Positions 37,601 to 48,120 of a stretch of 64,000 nt of DNA are shown piece after piece. The notes under the pieces were generated by a model. It ran no database searches and was not told the origin of the DNA. It saw only the letters and a list, made by a program, of their open reading frames with translations. Each line of letters begins with the position of its first letter. The stretch's first letter is position 1. The DNA is taken from contig JAUIRK010000936.1 in assembly GCA_030549495.1 (NCBI GenBank), positions 186,001-250,000 of the forward strand. The letters run 5' to 3'. The DNA is from Nectonema munidae (lineage: Eukaryota; Nematomorpha; Nectonematoida; Nectonematidae). The translations under genes and the position numbers were made by a program.

Positions 37601-40600
37601 CAAGTTAGAACCAAAATGAATCCAAAACTATTAAATACTTTTCGAAATCTTTGGAAAAGAATAAAAATAATGAACTGTATTTCAATGTTTTAAACTATTT
37701 AAAATGAAAAATAAAAAATTCATTAAAAAACATTTTCTATAAATTTTTGATAAAAAAAATTAATACTCTATTCTAAATAGTTCAAAATATTAAAATAGAG
37801 CGCATTATAATTTATTTGTTTTAAAAAGTTTTGAGATTTTAGTTTAATTCAAATTTTTTTAACTTTATTAAATAAACAAATTATTTTTAAAAATACACTC
37901 AAAACATTGAAATACAGCGCATTATTTTTTTTAGTAAACTCTTCATAATTAAGATTATGAAAAGGTTTAAGAAGATTTTTGTTTATTTTGGTAAATGGTC
38001 GCACCCTTTTTGTGGCTTTGGTCGCGAATTTTTTCAGAGGAGATTTGGTCAGAGATTTTCTACATACTCATATAATACACCTTAACTTTGACGCAAAATG
38101 TAATGCAGTACACTAATTTACAAATTTCTACATTGCGGTTATTCCATAATCTATGCCTGCATTTTACACATTTGAAAGTAGTTCCTTTTAACAAAATAAA
38201 TAATACCGTAATCCTTTCAGGCCAAGGTTTTTTAAAATTAATCGTCTACCTATCTTTTCCAATGAGTTTTATATACTTAAAGCAAACTATTTTTATTTCA
38301 TGGGACAGTGGTGTCGCATTGTGGCTGAAAGCGTTAAAAGAGAATTCTTAGGGTAAATGCAATTTTAAAATGGTAACACATCTGCCCCTCAGCAATTTTT
38401 GTGTTCTTCAACAGATTATGAATGGAGTTTGTGGTTAAATTACTGTTCTTGTCGCGGTTAAACAACATACAATAATTTGGGACATACGAAAACTCGCACG
38501 TTTACACAGACGGCTCTGTCGTGTGGGTGGGGCGTTAAGCGCGTTATAGTGCATTAGCAAAATACGTTAAATGTGTATTCACTCTTTTTTTCAAGAAGGG
38601 CATAGAGTACATTAGAGCAGGATGGCTTTGATAGCATATAAATATTATTAATTTATGCAATATGAGAAAACCCTGTCAGATGCTTGTTGAAATTTAAAGG
38701 CATTAGAACAAGGTTGCGTTTTCAATAATCCTCTAATGGTTGCAACACAACCATTACAATTAAATCAAAAGATGAAAGCTCCCAAAGAAATGGATTCTGT
38801 GAGAACAGGATTATTGATTTGGTTTTTAAACCTAAATGAGAAAATATTAAGAGGTATAAAAAGAGCAAAGTACAAGTAAATCTATAGATTATTATTTGTT
38901 ATATAGTTGATATGAAGAATTTTGTTGCACAAAACCTTCCAAAAATGCCAGAATATAGGTAGCGTATAATCATGAAGATCATCCATATGAAAGACGTGTG
39001 TTATCGAATTACAAATATAAGATTATTTTAGTAAATGGACAAAAAAATCTATATAGACAGCTTTTTTTATGAAAATTAAAAAGACCATTTTTCCTTAACG
39101 ATTGAGACGCAATAATTATTTTCAACTAAAGGTTTTGAAAATATATCATCAATCATCATGTTTCAATGTTTTAGATATACCGCAGAAAATAGTGGATATA
39201 AGGCTATGAAGTTTTTCTAGCAGATACACGCGAAACATTTTTACAAAATCTAAATCACTGACATCCTTTTGATGAACATACTCATTGAACAAGTTATAAT
39301 ATAAAGTTATATACGCAAGTTAATGAAGACTTATGATATTGGTTTATTACAAAATAGAAATATAATGTTCATAAATAAGTTTTATAGGATCCTTCTTATT
39401 GAAATCTACGAAGCAATAAATAAAAATTCTTCTATATATTAGTTTAACAAACATCAATACTATACTTCGAGTAAAAAGGATGAATGCATTCGATCAATTT
39501 GTTGTAACTGAAGAAAACAGGTTGTTCTATTTTGTTTCATATAAATCTTTTACACACGACCTTATGAAGTTTATAATTATGTACACATATTTAATAACCA
39601 GGACAATTATTAGGTCAATAAAGTCCATCTTTGCATGCATCTATGGTTTCTAAACACTTTTATTCTATGCATTTTAGATTATGAACGTTTTCAAATCATA
39701 TTTAAATAAGTGAGCTATGCTTTTGACTATTACTGATTTTTTTTACATTCGGTCAATAGATTTTCATTTGGTCAAAAAATTTGTTTTAGGTTTATTTCCG
39801 CAGGTTTTTAAAATGTTAGACCTTAATTCTATCCGCCTTTTTTTACAAATAATTTTTTCGTATATATGATTTTTATAAAATTTGCAAAATGTACTGACAA
39901 ATACATTAATCTATAAATTAAGGTATATTAATTTGGATGAATCTCTAGTTTTTAAAAAGATTCAATATTGAGAGCTTGGTAAAACTCCGAGACACGTCAA
40001 AAGCCGCCGAGAAAATTTTATTAAAATTTTAAGTATACGTTCTAAATATGAACAATTAAATTGTTTTAATAATTTCAACTTTTTCGAAGCAAAAGACAAA
40101 ACATTATTGAGATTTAGGAATATATGTGTCTATGAGTAATTCGTCTAAGATGTCTCCCACAGGTTAATAATAAGTTTTTCGAATACAAAAAAATTAAATA
40201 ACTTATATCCAAATGTATACTCTTACTAGGTGCCTGCAATATTCTAACATTTCAAGGTTACGTATACATCAAATATATTACTCAAGATAACAAAAAATAA
40301 GAGGTTATAACAAATATACGAACTTACCTTTTCTCTAAGGCTGGCAGATCTTTGAACGGTAGATCCCTATGCGAGAGTTGAAGAAAGAAAAATGATATAA
40401 GAAGGGGAATGTAGCAATTACAAACAAATACAAACGTACTTTCAGGTCATATTTCTTGCTTATTTTTAAATTATGGCTAAATATATTGCGCATCACAATG
40501 TAATAGGATTCAGAGCCGTCAACAGTAAGCCTGTACATGCCCAGATACTGCGTTAAGAGACTTTTTCCGTTTTTGTGCGTAATGTACTAAAAGAAAAGTT

Positions 40601-43451
40601 AGGCTTGAGAGAAAGCGGGATAAAAGTAGATGATGGAATGTAGGTACACTGTGATAGGGCTTTAAGAAATCGTGCATGCTGGCGACTTGCTCAGATGTCA
40701 GACTCTTGATCACTAACTTTTTATCGTAACTGATGTAGAAAGAAGCCCCAGATCTGCCAGAATTTTCCTGTATGCACGGCTGCGACCTCGTTAAACTCTT
40801 CTAAACGAAAAAGTGGCGTTGCATTCACAAATGGGGCTAAGAATTCAATATATGAAGCTACTAAAAAAGATTCATCTCCCACGCCAAAAAGTTCACGGAT
40901 CTTCCTGAAAACGATGGGGCAGTATTCCTTGACTTTGAAGTGACTCGGCATATTCTCTCTACAATGAAAGGAAGAAGGCTTTTAAAGACAAGTACAAAAC
41001 ATCAATCAATATCATTATAAAGATGATTATTATCAGCATTTTACCATTCGTATGGCGAATATAAATATATCACAAGACAAAAGGCTGTGAAAAAATGATA
41101 TACCATTTCCTTAAAATTGACACTTTTAAAATCAATATAATTGATAGTTAATCTGGATCATTTTCAAAATTACTTTCATAAGTCACATCAGATATCTTGA
41201 CTTCGAACATTGATTCGAACTTATTCTAGTAATAAATAGAATTCATGATTTTAAAGCTACAAGTTCAATCAACAACATTAACTTATATCCTTCAATCCAT
41301 ACAATCTTTAAAAAGATAAACATTCTTTTTTGGATACTGTCAAAACTTGACACTCACTTATATCATCATATCGTTTGAGGTTATATTTTCTTACGTTTAT
41401 CTACCATATAAATTTTAAGCACAAGCAACTCATTATTAAAACTCCATTTTTTCTATATTGACAATCTACCCTTATTACGTGTACATATATATGAAAATAA
41501 ATTCAACGAACTGCAAATGAGAAGATTACACACACATATGTTGAAAAATTAATGCGATCTAGTTTTAAAACATATAGGTTAAAAACTAATTCATTCGTTT
41601 CCAACTCAATTTGTGTTATCCATTAATCGCAAGCTCCAATACCCAATATGTAGACATTTGGTTAACTGTGGGGGAGGAGTAAATACGTATAAAATTCCCT
41701 TCCTATAATCGACAAACCAAAAGGGTTTCCTACCAAGTTGAAAGCTTTGACATGGTGGGGTGATTGATCTCTATCACTATTTAAAGTTTCAATTTTTAAG
41801 AAAAGATTGAAAGAAGCAATAAAATTTTGCTCTAAATTTTTTAAAATCTTCTACTCCAATAATAATTATAGAAAAAACTTAAAATTATTGTTAGATGAAG
41901 TTAGTTTGTTGTAAGGAAAACTCAAAAAGCAAAGAAATTATAGGATTAATATTTTTTTAAAAAAAAATTAATTTTAGTTTCAACATGGGGGAACAAATTA
42001 GCTTCCCTCCTCCTCCTCCCCCCTACAAAAAGAATTAAGGGGTAGGAGTGGAAGTCGGTATCTAACAAAATTTGGTAGTCTCAGAGATTTTAAGTATTAT
42101 AAAAATAAGTTAATTTTTGTAACCAGATTATACAGTGGCTCTTCTTTAGTCAAAGGCAGAATAGTTGTGTTTAAATATTTTAAATTTTTAAATGTTTAGA
42201 GTCCGATTCGGATTTTAAGTACTTGAAGTCCGACTCGGATATTTTACATCCGACTTCGCTACCCTGACCTGATCAAACATTCTTGACACGCAGGCACTAA
42301 TTTTTCTGCAAATTAATCTCAACCCATAATTAGAAATCTTGTACAATATAACTACTGTATCTTCACAACTAAATAATGCTATTTAGAACATCTCCATATT
42401 AAATTTTTTGATTAATAAACATCATTTTATCCAAATTTTTTAAACATAACTTCCCGTTTACTTCGACACTACTACAAATTTTGCCTCTAACTAAAAAGAC
42501 TTCTTTTTTTGAATACAAAAAAATATAATTGAATTATTAGAATATTTCGACAACTAAAAAAATAAATAAAAGTAGGAATCAAATCTTTAATAAATTCCAT
42601 AGCGCTCTAAAATTTCTTAAAAATCAGCTTATCAAACATACATCTCGTGCGTAGAAAATGGCATATCAAGCACACCGTTCTTAAGAAGCATGCCTTATAC
42701 AGCCACAAGTTGAAGTCCATTGATGGAGTGAATAGTATCATATGGTGGGTGCCATTGGTACTATACTTAATCTTCCATGCTGCTGTGAAAGTGTAACAAA
42801 ACTTCTCCACCTAAGAAAACAATTGAAGAGAGGTTCACTCAGATTTAATAAAAAAAATTTGACCGAAACCACACATCTAAAATAATTTGTATCTCACTCG
42901 ACTCAGTTAAAATTTATTTAATTCAAGCTGAAACATGATAAATCTTCACTTTTAAACTTTTTCACTAGATAAGCAAGAATTTCTCTTTCATAGTCTCCTA
43001 TTTTTTGAATTTTTTTTTACAATCGTGATAAATAGATTTTGAGAAGTGATACAACGACTTGTTTAAATAGAAGATACACTTAAAATCAATTTAGACCACA
43101 GGATAGTGTAAATCGATTTTATATCAAGAATTCATTATATACACACATATAATGGAATAAAAGTGTATAGTATACTTGTTGAACAAGTAATTGTCAACTT
43201 TAATCTTGCTACTTGCCTTGAAGTCATCAGGGAGAAGCATGACTGGAATATTGATATGCTTTAACTCATTTATCTGAAGAAGGGAAAAACAATGAAGAGT
43301 ATAAAAGTATAATGATAGGCAAGGAGAATACGGTATGATTGATGCCCCACATAAACACGCTAATCATTGGTTCATTTGCACGAAAGACCTTTACTTTTTG
43401 AGCTACTGTCTTTATGTGTTTTTTCTTCGACTTTGTTTGAGTGGCAGACAT
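25501..43451 (-). CDS. PIP4K2: Phosphatidylinositol-5-phosphate 4-kinase, type II (9 exons, 415 aa)
   Basis: Exons in gene order: 43451-43332, 43273-43176, 40958-40862, 40800-40648, 40586-40440, 40366-40328, 37258-37145, 33058-32764, 25685-25501; all GT-AG, phases close to 1248 nt. Role: makes PI(4,5)P2 from PI5P; cytosolic or membrane-associated dimer. Seen: start [59 protein letters not shown], the glycine-rich loop GRSGASFY (about 120-127) with VIK lysine 137, [18 protein letters not shown] (264-273), the DFG-equivalent MGIID (364-368), and [13 protein letters not shown]. The Ala before His381 is the residue that separates type II from type I kinases, which have Glu. Ends [18 protein letters not shown]. 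Length matches human PIP4K2A-C (about 405-421). Introns 7 and 8 carry a hAT relic and a Tigger element. Confidence 0.96.
27718..28215. mobile_element. MITE with aacgtccgaaa-rich ends
   Basis: About 498 bp. The left end reads gggttcatagtcaaaacgtc and the reversed right end gggtgcctggtcaaaacgtc, continuing cgaaaa in both. The left end repeats the core aacgtccgaaa twice more. The interior is AT-rich and non-coding. Lies in PIP4K intron 8. Confidence 0.7.
28444..28637. mobile_element. hAT-type MITE, 194 bp
   Basis: Terminal inverted repeats cagcgtttttcaaac and its partner gtttgaaaacgctg. Flanks aaggtgac and aattagac agree at 5 of 8 positions, compatible with an aged 8-base hAT duplication. Interior repeats of gacccat are present. 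Lies in PIP4K intron 8. Confidence 0.7.
28955..30482 (-). pseudogene. Tigger transposase, nearly intact
   Basis: Start ATG at 30482. Domains: psq HTH ([36 protein letters not shown]); CENP-B HTH ([39 protein letters not shown]); DDE domain from [17 protein letters not shown] through [42 protein letters not shown]; acidic tail (DEEDKEEE). Defects seen: TAG after QSIF, a one-base shift before GWLNRF, and a one-base shift just before NMDETG. The last 343 codons are open. Three small lesions suggest a fairly recent insertion. Confidence 0.92.
30491..30885. repeat. Three-copy tandem repeat inside the Tigger element
   Basis: Units beginning aaatctaaataagatattc start at 30491, 30634 and 30760 and run through tttaaagagaaaaaaa and gacaatgtacta to ctctctatctaat. 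The copies are almost identical, with small indels at actactagt and at the aacaagagct segment. They sit directly upstream of the transposase start. Confidence 0.92.
31687..31979. mobile_element. Long-arm inverted-repeat MITE
   Basis: Both arms, about 100 and 95 bp, match in reverse: aaccagttatggagtag...ccctttatcaag; tgggaagagagc; tgaaatgaagtattgg; agagaagaact. The central part is about 95 bp. Non-coding; PIP4K intron 8. Confidence 0.8.
32764..33058 (-). CDS. PIP4K2: PIP4K exon 8 (catalytic [10 protein letters not shown])
   Basis: Acceptor TTTTTAG, donor GTATCC, phase 1. It opens [17 protein letters not shown], then an acidic low-conservation insert, and ends [12 protein letters not shown], like the VDVYAM/DIFAV element of the family. 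Confidence 0.95.
33155..33363. mobile_element. hAT-type MITE of the gtcggagtcgg family
   Basis: It begins cagggtcagagatgcaggg and ends ccgactccatatccctg; cccgactt and cccgactca motifs lie inside. Related copies are at 42038, 45399 and 45929. PIP4K intron 7. Confidence 0.5.
33576..33600. repeat. Terminal inverted repeat of the intron 7 hAT element
   Basis: cagtggttctcagcctattt, a standard hAT end, upstream of the transposase stop. The matching right end was not found; gcaccac/ctcgcacc motifs near 36590-36640 may belong to it. Confidence 0.6.
33911..35642 (-). pseudogene. hAT transposase relic (ZBED5/FAM200-like) in PIP4K intron 7
   Basis: Order on the minus strand: [18 protein letters not shown] with BED-type finger; [34 protein letters not shown]; then [74 protein letters not shown]; and dimerisation region [31 protein letters not shown]. 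The segment with the first catalytic Asp (normally LQLDESTD) is missing between 35189 and 35088, and several frames are joined. Dead copy. Confidence 0.85.
37145..37258 (-). CDS. PIP4K2: PIP4K exon 7
   Basis: Acceptor TATTAG, donor GTAATT, phase 0. It encodes [38 protein letters not shown], matching the LPTFKDNDF block of PIP4K. Confidence 0.95.
38208..38337. mobile_element. Small MITE, copy 1 of the ctttcaggcc family
   Basis: Left end cctttcaggcc, right end ggctgaaagcgttaa; the interior tatacttaaagca and tttcatgggacagtgg matches the element at 47502 by eye across most of its length. PIP4K intron 6. Confidence 0.65.
38345..40320 (-). other. Rest of PIP4K intron 6, nothing recognised
   Basis: AT-rich, no coding frames of note and no repeats that I could match elsewhere in the window. 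Confidence 0.4.
40328..40366 (-). CDS. PIP4K2: PIP4K exon 6 (39-bp micro-exon)
   Basis: Acceptor CGCATAG, donor GTAAGT; encodes [13 protein letters not shown], 13 residues. It restores the DLKGST motif across the exon 5 junction. The family usually has REASDKEK here, so the loop is diverged. Confidence 0.9.
40440..40586 (-). CDS. PIP4K2: PIP4K exon 5
   Basis: Acceptor CTTTTAG, donor GTACGT. It encodes [28 protein letters not shown] and KKYDLK, central kinase-core motifs. Confidence 0.96.
40648..40800 (-). CDS. PIP4K2: PIP4K exon 4 (glycine-rich loop)
   Basis: Acceptor CGTTTAG chosen because it restores the conserved SLTRSQP stretch; a nearer AG at 40768 would delete it. It encodes [34 protein letters not shown]; donor after HS is GTACCT, phase 0. 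Confidence 0.94.
40862..40958 (-). CDS. PIP4K2: PIP4K exon 3
   Basis: Acceptor ATTGTAG; donor GTAGCT, phase 0. It encodes [18 protein letters not shown] and [15 protein letters not shown]. The intron after it is only 61 bp. Confidence 0.95.
40959..43175 (-). other. PIP4K intron 2
   Basis: Mostly AT-rich. A less AT-rich patch at 42630-42815 reads [20 protein letters not shown] on the minus strand with stops either side; not recognised and not part of the kinase. Confidence 0.4.
42038..42270. mobile_element. hAT-type MITE of the gtcggagtcgg family, second copy
   Basis: Left part gtaggagtggaagtcggta; reversed right end cagggtagcgaagtcgg, with gtccgattcgg and gtccgactcgg inside. Confidence 0.5.
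43176..43273 (-). CDS. PIP4K2: PIP4K exon 2
   Basis: Acceptor CTTCAG, donor GTATAC, phase 2. It encodes [20 protein letters not shown] and [12 protein letters not shown], a very conserved block. Confidence 0.95.
43332..43451 (-). CDS. PIP4K2: PIP4K exon 1 (start codon)
   Basis: ATG at 43451. It encodes 40 residues: [20 protein letters not shown], then FMWGINHT; donor GTATTC, phase 0. It matches the N-terminal dimerisation segment of the family. Confidence 0.94.
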
Positions 43452-43459
43452 CTCTTTAC

Positions 43460-44430
43460 ATAATACAGCAAGTGCTGCAAGTACTTATAAATAAAAAGTC
43501 ATACTATTGCACGGATGTTAAATCTTTTTCTAAATTAAAAAAAACTTACATTAAAAGACTTTTCAAAAATTCCATTTCAAAATCTTTATAGAGCAGTGAA
43601 TTCTATACAAATGAAAGATCGAGTACAGAAAAAAATGTAGAAAGAAAAAACTTTACGCATTAACAATCTGATTTATTGAACCTTAAAAATCATAGATACT
43701 TTTTATCAGAAATAGAATTGGATTTCAACATCAGCCAATTATGAAAGATATCTAGATACTCCTGCAAATTCAAGTACCCAAGCCGAAGTAGACAAGCAAA
43801 ACTAGACAAATTAAATTGTGAAGATAAATTTTTACAAAATAGGAAGATATTAATAAGATTAATATTATTATTAAAATCAATCAAACATGATTTTTTTCCA
43901 GAAAACATTGTATTATAAATTTTTTTTTTAAATTATATATGAATTTTAAACAAAAAGTATAAGGATAGTTCAATAGAAGCCAATTTGTTTTAAATTTCAT
44001 TTTGGTCTCCTTTGACAAGAATTTGTTTACCTAAATCTTTTTACTCTGAAAGTTGAAATATTTTTTAATTAGAGAACATTCTTCAATGATGTATAGAAAA
44101 CAAAATAGTAAAGAGTATTGTAAAAAGTAGTTATTCTTATCCATGTTCAAAAGAATAAATAATAGCTTTTGAGATATGTAAAATATAAAAATACCAGGTT
44201 TTAGAAAAACTCGAAATAATTATTAGCTTTCAATCAAAAGACTAATATTATATAAAACATATGTTTTTTAAAAAAGAAGAGTGGTCTTATATTTGTTCAA
44301 AAAAGATAGGGATGCTATATTTATAAATACAAAACTTCGATTAGTTCCGTACTTGAAAATACAGCCCTGTGCAAAAGGCCACTGATCAAAATTTACTTGT
44401 TTTTTATGGAATAAACTCAATAAGCATATT
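43460..44430. other. Upstream of PIP4K; no promoter element recognised
   Basis: The sequence before the kinase start is AT-rich with no clear TATA/Inr or coding content. Confidence 0.35.
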
Positions 44431-44438
44431 CCTTTAAG

Positions 44439-44576
44439 TTAACCGGTTATCGACCACAGTCAACATATGGCGACTTTACAAAAATGTGAATCGTCTGGGT
44501 TTATTAATGCTTTTTAATACAAATCTTCTGCTTTATACTAGATATCGTCTGATTATTATGGTCGTTAACGGGTTAA
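44439..44576. mobile_element. TTAA MITE, copy 1
   Basis: 138 bp including a TTAA at each end. Ends ccggttatcgacca and (reversed) cccgttaacgacca. Interior contains atcgtctg and aatcttctg motifs. The TTAA borders and CC/GG starts are those of piggyBac-mobilised MITEs. Confidence 0.85.
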
Positions 44577-44710
44577 CCCATTTACGACCAATGTTCCTAT
44601 TTTGGAACATAAGTAATTTCATCTTCGTCTGCTTTTTTCAATGACTTTGAATATAAATCGTCTGCGTTTTTTTAGATATCGTCTGATTATTATGGTCGTT
44701 AACGGGTTAA
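44573..44710. mobile_element. TTAA MITE, abutting copy 2
   Basis: It starts at the same TTAA that ends copy 1. Left part cccatttacgaccaatgttc and ttttggaacataagtaa differ from copy 1, while the right end (gatatcgtctgattattatg and gtcgttaacggg) is identical to it. Confidence 0.8.
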
Positions 44711-44872
44711 GACAAAGGGAAATGATTTTTTACACTTAAGAATAAAACAAAAAGATCATTTCTTCTATTTCAAAAATAGTTTCAAAGTTTTAGCGATATA
44801 TTATAATATATCTAAAAAAGAAGGAACAAAGTTGTTGTTATCGCGCATTATTATAGCAAATGAGGCACCATC

Positions 44873-45010
44873 TTAACCGGTTATCGACCATAGTCGACAT
44901 ATGTCGACTTTATAAGAATATGAATCGTCTGCTTTTATAAATGCTTTTTAATACAAATCTTCTGCTTTACATTAGATATCGTCTGCTTATTCTGGTCGAT
45001 AACGGGTTAA
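44873..45010. mobile_element. TTAA MITE, copy 3
   Basis: 138 bp with TTAA borders. Ends ccggttatcgaccatag and (reversed) cccgttatcgacca, a perfect 12-base inverted match after the first bases. Same interior as copy 1. Confidence 0.85.
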
Positions 45011-45398
45011 TAACACTCAACCATTGATAGTATTTCTTTCGCCCCCTAAAACTCTTTCGGAATATATATATATATTCACTTTCTAATAGTCCCGCCGCAT
45101 TAAAATCAGCTATGTTCACTCCCCCCCCCCCCTGTACTTGAAGTTTTGAGACGGGGCTGAACACAATTGTCTTGTCATTTCTCTTTTAAAAAACCTATGT
45201 AAAAATATAGATATGATATGTATGGTGAACACGAAGGCTTTTACAAAAGGATATCAGATAACGTTCAACGCTAGAATCATTGTACAAAATAACATCAAGT
45301 AAAATTAAAATATTCATTATTTTGGACTGCAGAGGGGACACAATCTTAAAAGAAATAGGGGCATAGCCATTCAGTTCACGGCTAAATACGCCTACGAG

Positions 45399-45478
45399 CA
45401 GGGTTGGGGAGTCGGAAAATATTTTGCGACACTGACCGCGACCACTTATTTATAATTTTATGATTCCGACTCATAGAA
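45399..45478. mobile_element. hAT-type MITE fragment
   Basis: It begins cagggttggggagtcgg, then aaaatattttgcgac as in the element at 45929, and stops abruptly at gattccgactcat where the next element begins. Confidence 0.6.
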
Positions 45479-45593
45479 ATCAGACGATATCTAAAAAAAC
45501 GCAGACGATTTATATTCAAAGTCATTGAAAAAAGCAGACGAAGATGAAATTACTTATGTTCCCAAATGGGAGCATTGGGACTTAATGGGTTAA
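45479..45593. mobile_element. TTAA MITE, inverted partial copy 4
   Basis: Reverse complement of copy 2: cagacgatatctaaaaaaac, gcagacga, tgaaattacttatgttcc, then cttaatgggttaa. One terminus is lost exactly at the junction with the hAT-type fragment. Confidence 0.75.
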
Positions 45594-45928
45594 ATAAAAA
45601 AAGAGATAAGGCATCCGCCTGCCTTGTTGGATAGTAGTTGTAATAGAATATTTATTATGCTTCAACTCAGAAAATGAACGTTCAGCTGAACATTTTGTAA
45701 CCACTACATTTAAAAAGGCGCATTGAATGTTATTTTCTAGAAGTGTTTTATAAAATTTATAAATCCGATTTTACATTTTTGTTTCATTAAATTTAGGAAA
45801 TGAATGAAACTGCTAAGGGCTTAGCTGAGAAATTACCGTTAAAATCCTTTGAGTCAGCAACAAGCAACATTTGACAGCGCAGACAATATCTTCCAATGTT
45901 AAGAGATTGATTGAGATTATGTTGTAGC

Positions 45929-46568
45929 CAGGGTTATCGAGTTGGAAAATATTTTGCCACTCCGACTACACTTATTTATCATTTTCAACTCGACCTATAA
46001 GTTATTTTGCGACTGCAACTTCTGTTCCCGTCAAGTCAGCATGAGAATAGTTTTGCGTGTACTTGTTCCATTTACTTCAACCAACAGGTGTGAGCAAAGG
46101 GTTTCAATTCTTATAAATTTAAAAACAAGAAATAGAGGCAGATTATGTGTTGTAGATGACATTAGACATGATCCAACAAATATTAGGACATTAATTTGAA
46201 AGCTTGCTGCTCAAGTACAACTTAAGATATCGCACTAATTCGGCTAAATATCTGTCGAAACCTACCAAAAAAAATTAGGTTGTTTCTTTCCTTTTCCTTC
46301 ACAAAAAATAAAATTATTAATCAGGCTTCTTATAGCAGGGGTTCAGGGCCTTTTGGAATCCTGGCAAGGGGGCGCACGTGCATTAACGTTGGAAAATCCT
46401 GATTTATAACTAATGTTAAAAGTGTGATGACATGTACCATATTTCAAGGTCGTTTATGAATTCCGATTTTAGATGCTCATTGAAAGATGTCCTGGATCTT
46501 ACACTCCGACTAATTCTCAAAATGTGCGACTTCACTCACTACGACTCCGACTCCACACACCGCCCCTG
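45929..46568. mobile_element. Larger gtcggagtcgg-family hAT element, non-autonomous
   Basis: Left end cagggttatcgagttgg; reversed right end caggggcggtgtgtggagtc then ggagtcg. About 640 bp, no transposase. A further hAT-like pair, caggggttcagggcc to aaatcctg (46337-46404), is nested inside. Confidence 0.5.
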
Positions 46569-47365
46569 CCTACAAGTCTATCACATGATTCAAAAGATTT
46601 AAATTCGCCTATTTCTAATGAAAACAAGTTTCTCTTATCATTATTTAAACAAGGGGCAGATGACAAAAAATGAGCAATTTTTAATGCATATTGTGCAGTC
46701 GAAAAAGAAGCGATGTCTAAAATATCATCTTGTTTTTCATATACTCAGGGGAATAAGAATCTTAATTTTTCATGCGATATTAATCAAACTATTCTTCAAT
46801 TATCTTTCTCGTAAATATTTTTGCCTCATTTGCATAATTTTATTTTAACGCTTGTTTTTCAAATAATTATTTTTTAATTGATGAATAAAAATGTGTAGCT
46901 CGCCTACCCTGTTATTTTAGCTTCGTAATAGCGTTTTATTTGTACTATAGTTCCTTATTACGTGCATTCTCAATAAGCATGTATTGAAAATCATCAAGAC
47001 AAACGTGTGGAACTAATTTTCAGTTTTGAAATTGGAAAATTTTTCCACATTTTACTTGATGACGTAATGGAAGAAAAAATTCATCACATAAAAATAAATT
47101 ATTAAATTTAAAAATTTCGATTTTTTCCAAATTCGACAAGATCAAATTGCATTTCGTCTTTTGGGCAATATAAAACTTTTTAACATGCATGACACTTAAT
47201 ATTAAATAACATCAATTCTTTGAAAAATAAGTTTATTTACAGAATCGACTTTCAAATGAAAACAAAAATAATCAAACATCTTCTAGAACTAGAAGGAATG
47301 AATTTGTATTGGTTAATGACCAGAGAAGACTATTGTTTTCCACAAAAATAAAATCATCTCCGTTT

Positions 47366-47432
47366 ATGCTTTTTAATACAAATCTGCTTTACAATCGATA
47401 TCATCCGATTATCCTGGTCGTCAAAGGGTCAA
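47366..47432. mobile_element. TTAA MITE, right-end fragment (copy 5)
   Basis: tgctttttaatacaaatct, gatatcatccgattatcctg, ggtcgtcaaagggtcaa match the right halves of copies 1 and 3. Confidence 0.65.
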
Positions 47433-47501
47433 GGGCAGTGGAAGGATTTAGAGCTCTATTAAGAGTAGGCAGAAGTGAGTGCCAAATTTTGAATATTTTA
47501 T

Positions 47502-47628
47502 TTAACCCTTTCAGACCTTTGTTTTCCAACAAGTATCGCCTGCTTTCTTTTTCAAAGATTATACACTTAAAGCAGATGATTTTTATTCTATGGGACACTG
47601 GAGTCCCGTTGGGCGTGAAGGGGTTTAG
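47502..47628. mobile_element. Small MITE, copy 2 of the ctttcaggcc family
   Basis: TTAA then ccctttcagacc; right end gggcgtgaaggggtttag. Interior acacttaaagcagatgat and tctatgggacactgg matches 38208-38337. Confidence 0.7.
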
Positions 47629-47889
47629 AAAAAAATAAATAACTTTGTGTTTTAAAAAAATCGAAAACGACGAAATAAAGTAAAAATGGGATATATGTTT
47701 TATGTGTGTAATGGAATAAGCTGGTTCCATGTATCAAGATGGAATAAGCGGCTCAGATTTTTAAATCAGCTGCACCAAAACTTTCTGCGAACAACCTAGT
47801 GCTAAAAAATATAAAAATTCTATACAAATACAAATTTACACTTCTACTAAAAAACATATATTTTTAATGTATTTTGGAAAGATAGAATT

Positions 47890-48120
47890 GCTCCAAACCA
47901 TTCAAATGAAGCCTTACATCACATGTTTCGCAACGAAAATAAATGTTTTTTTAAGTTTCCATCTTCCCTGTGTTCTTTGTTTTGGTTGATGAGACACAGT
48001 TGCAATTCTTATCGAATCAAAAGGTCTTTTTCCCTTGAGAAATTGAAAGAACAAGAGAACGAGTGACCTCTCCTCAAAACTCCAACTCCTTTCTGCTGAA
48101 AATCCAAGATGACGCAAAAG
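47890..48120 (-). pseudogene. Possible piggyBac C-terminal finger scrap
   Basis: On the minus strand one frame reads FLKGKRPFDSIRIATVSHQP then, after a shift, YFRCETCDVRLHLNGLEQFY, which recalls the cysteine-rich tail of piggyBac-derived proteins (RYxC..CDVPLC). Only a few residues support it. Confidence 0.3.

Noticed and set aside
38088..38351. 87-codon plus-strand frame
   Set aside because: It overlaps a MITE and resembles the translation of the related MITE at 47502 only because the DNA is repeated.
40736..40767. Alternative start of PIP4K exon 4 at GAAAAT
   Set aside because: It would drop the conserved SLTRSQP segment; the upstream acceptor at 40801-40802 retains it in frame.
42607..42810. 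A 67-codon minus-strand frame in PIP4K intron 2, considered as an exon
   Set aside because: Exons 2 and 3 join in phase without it, and its wording matches nothing in the kinase family.
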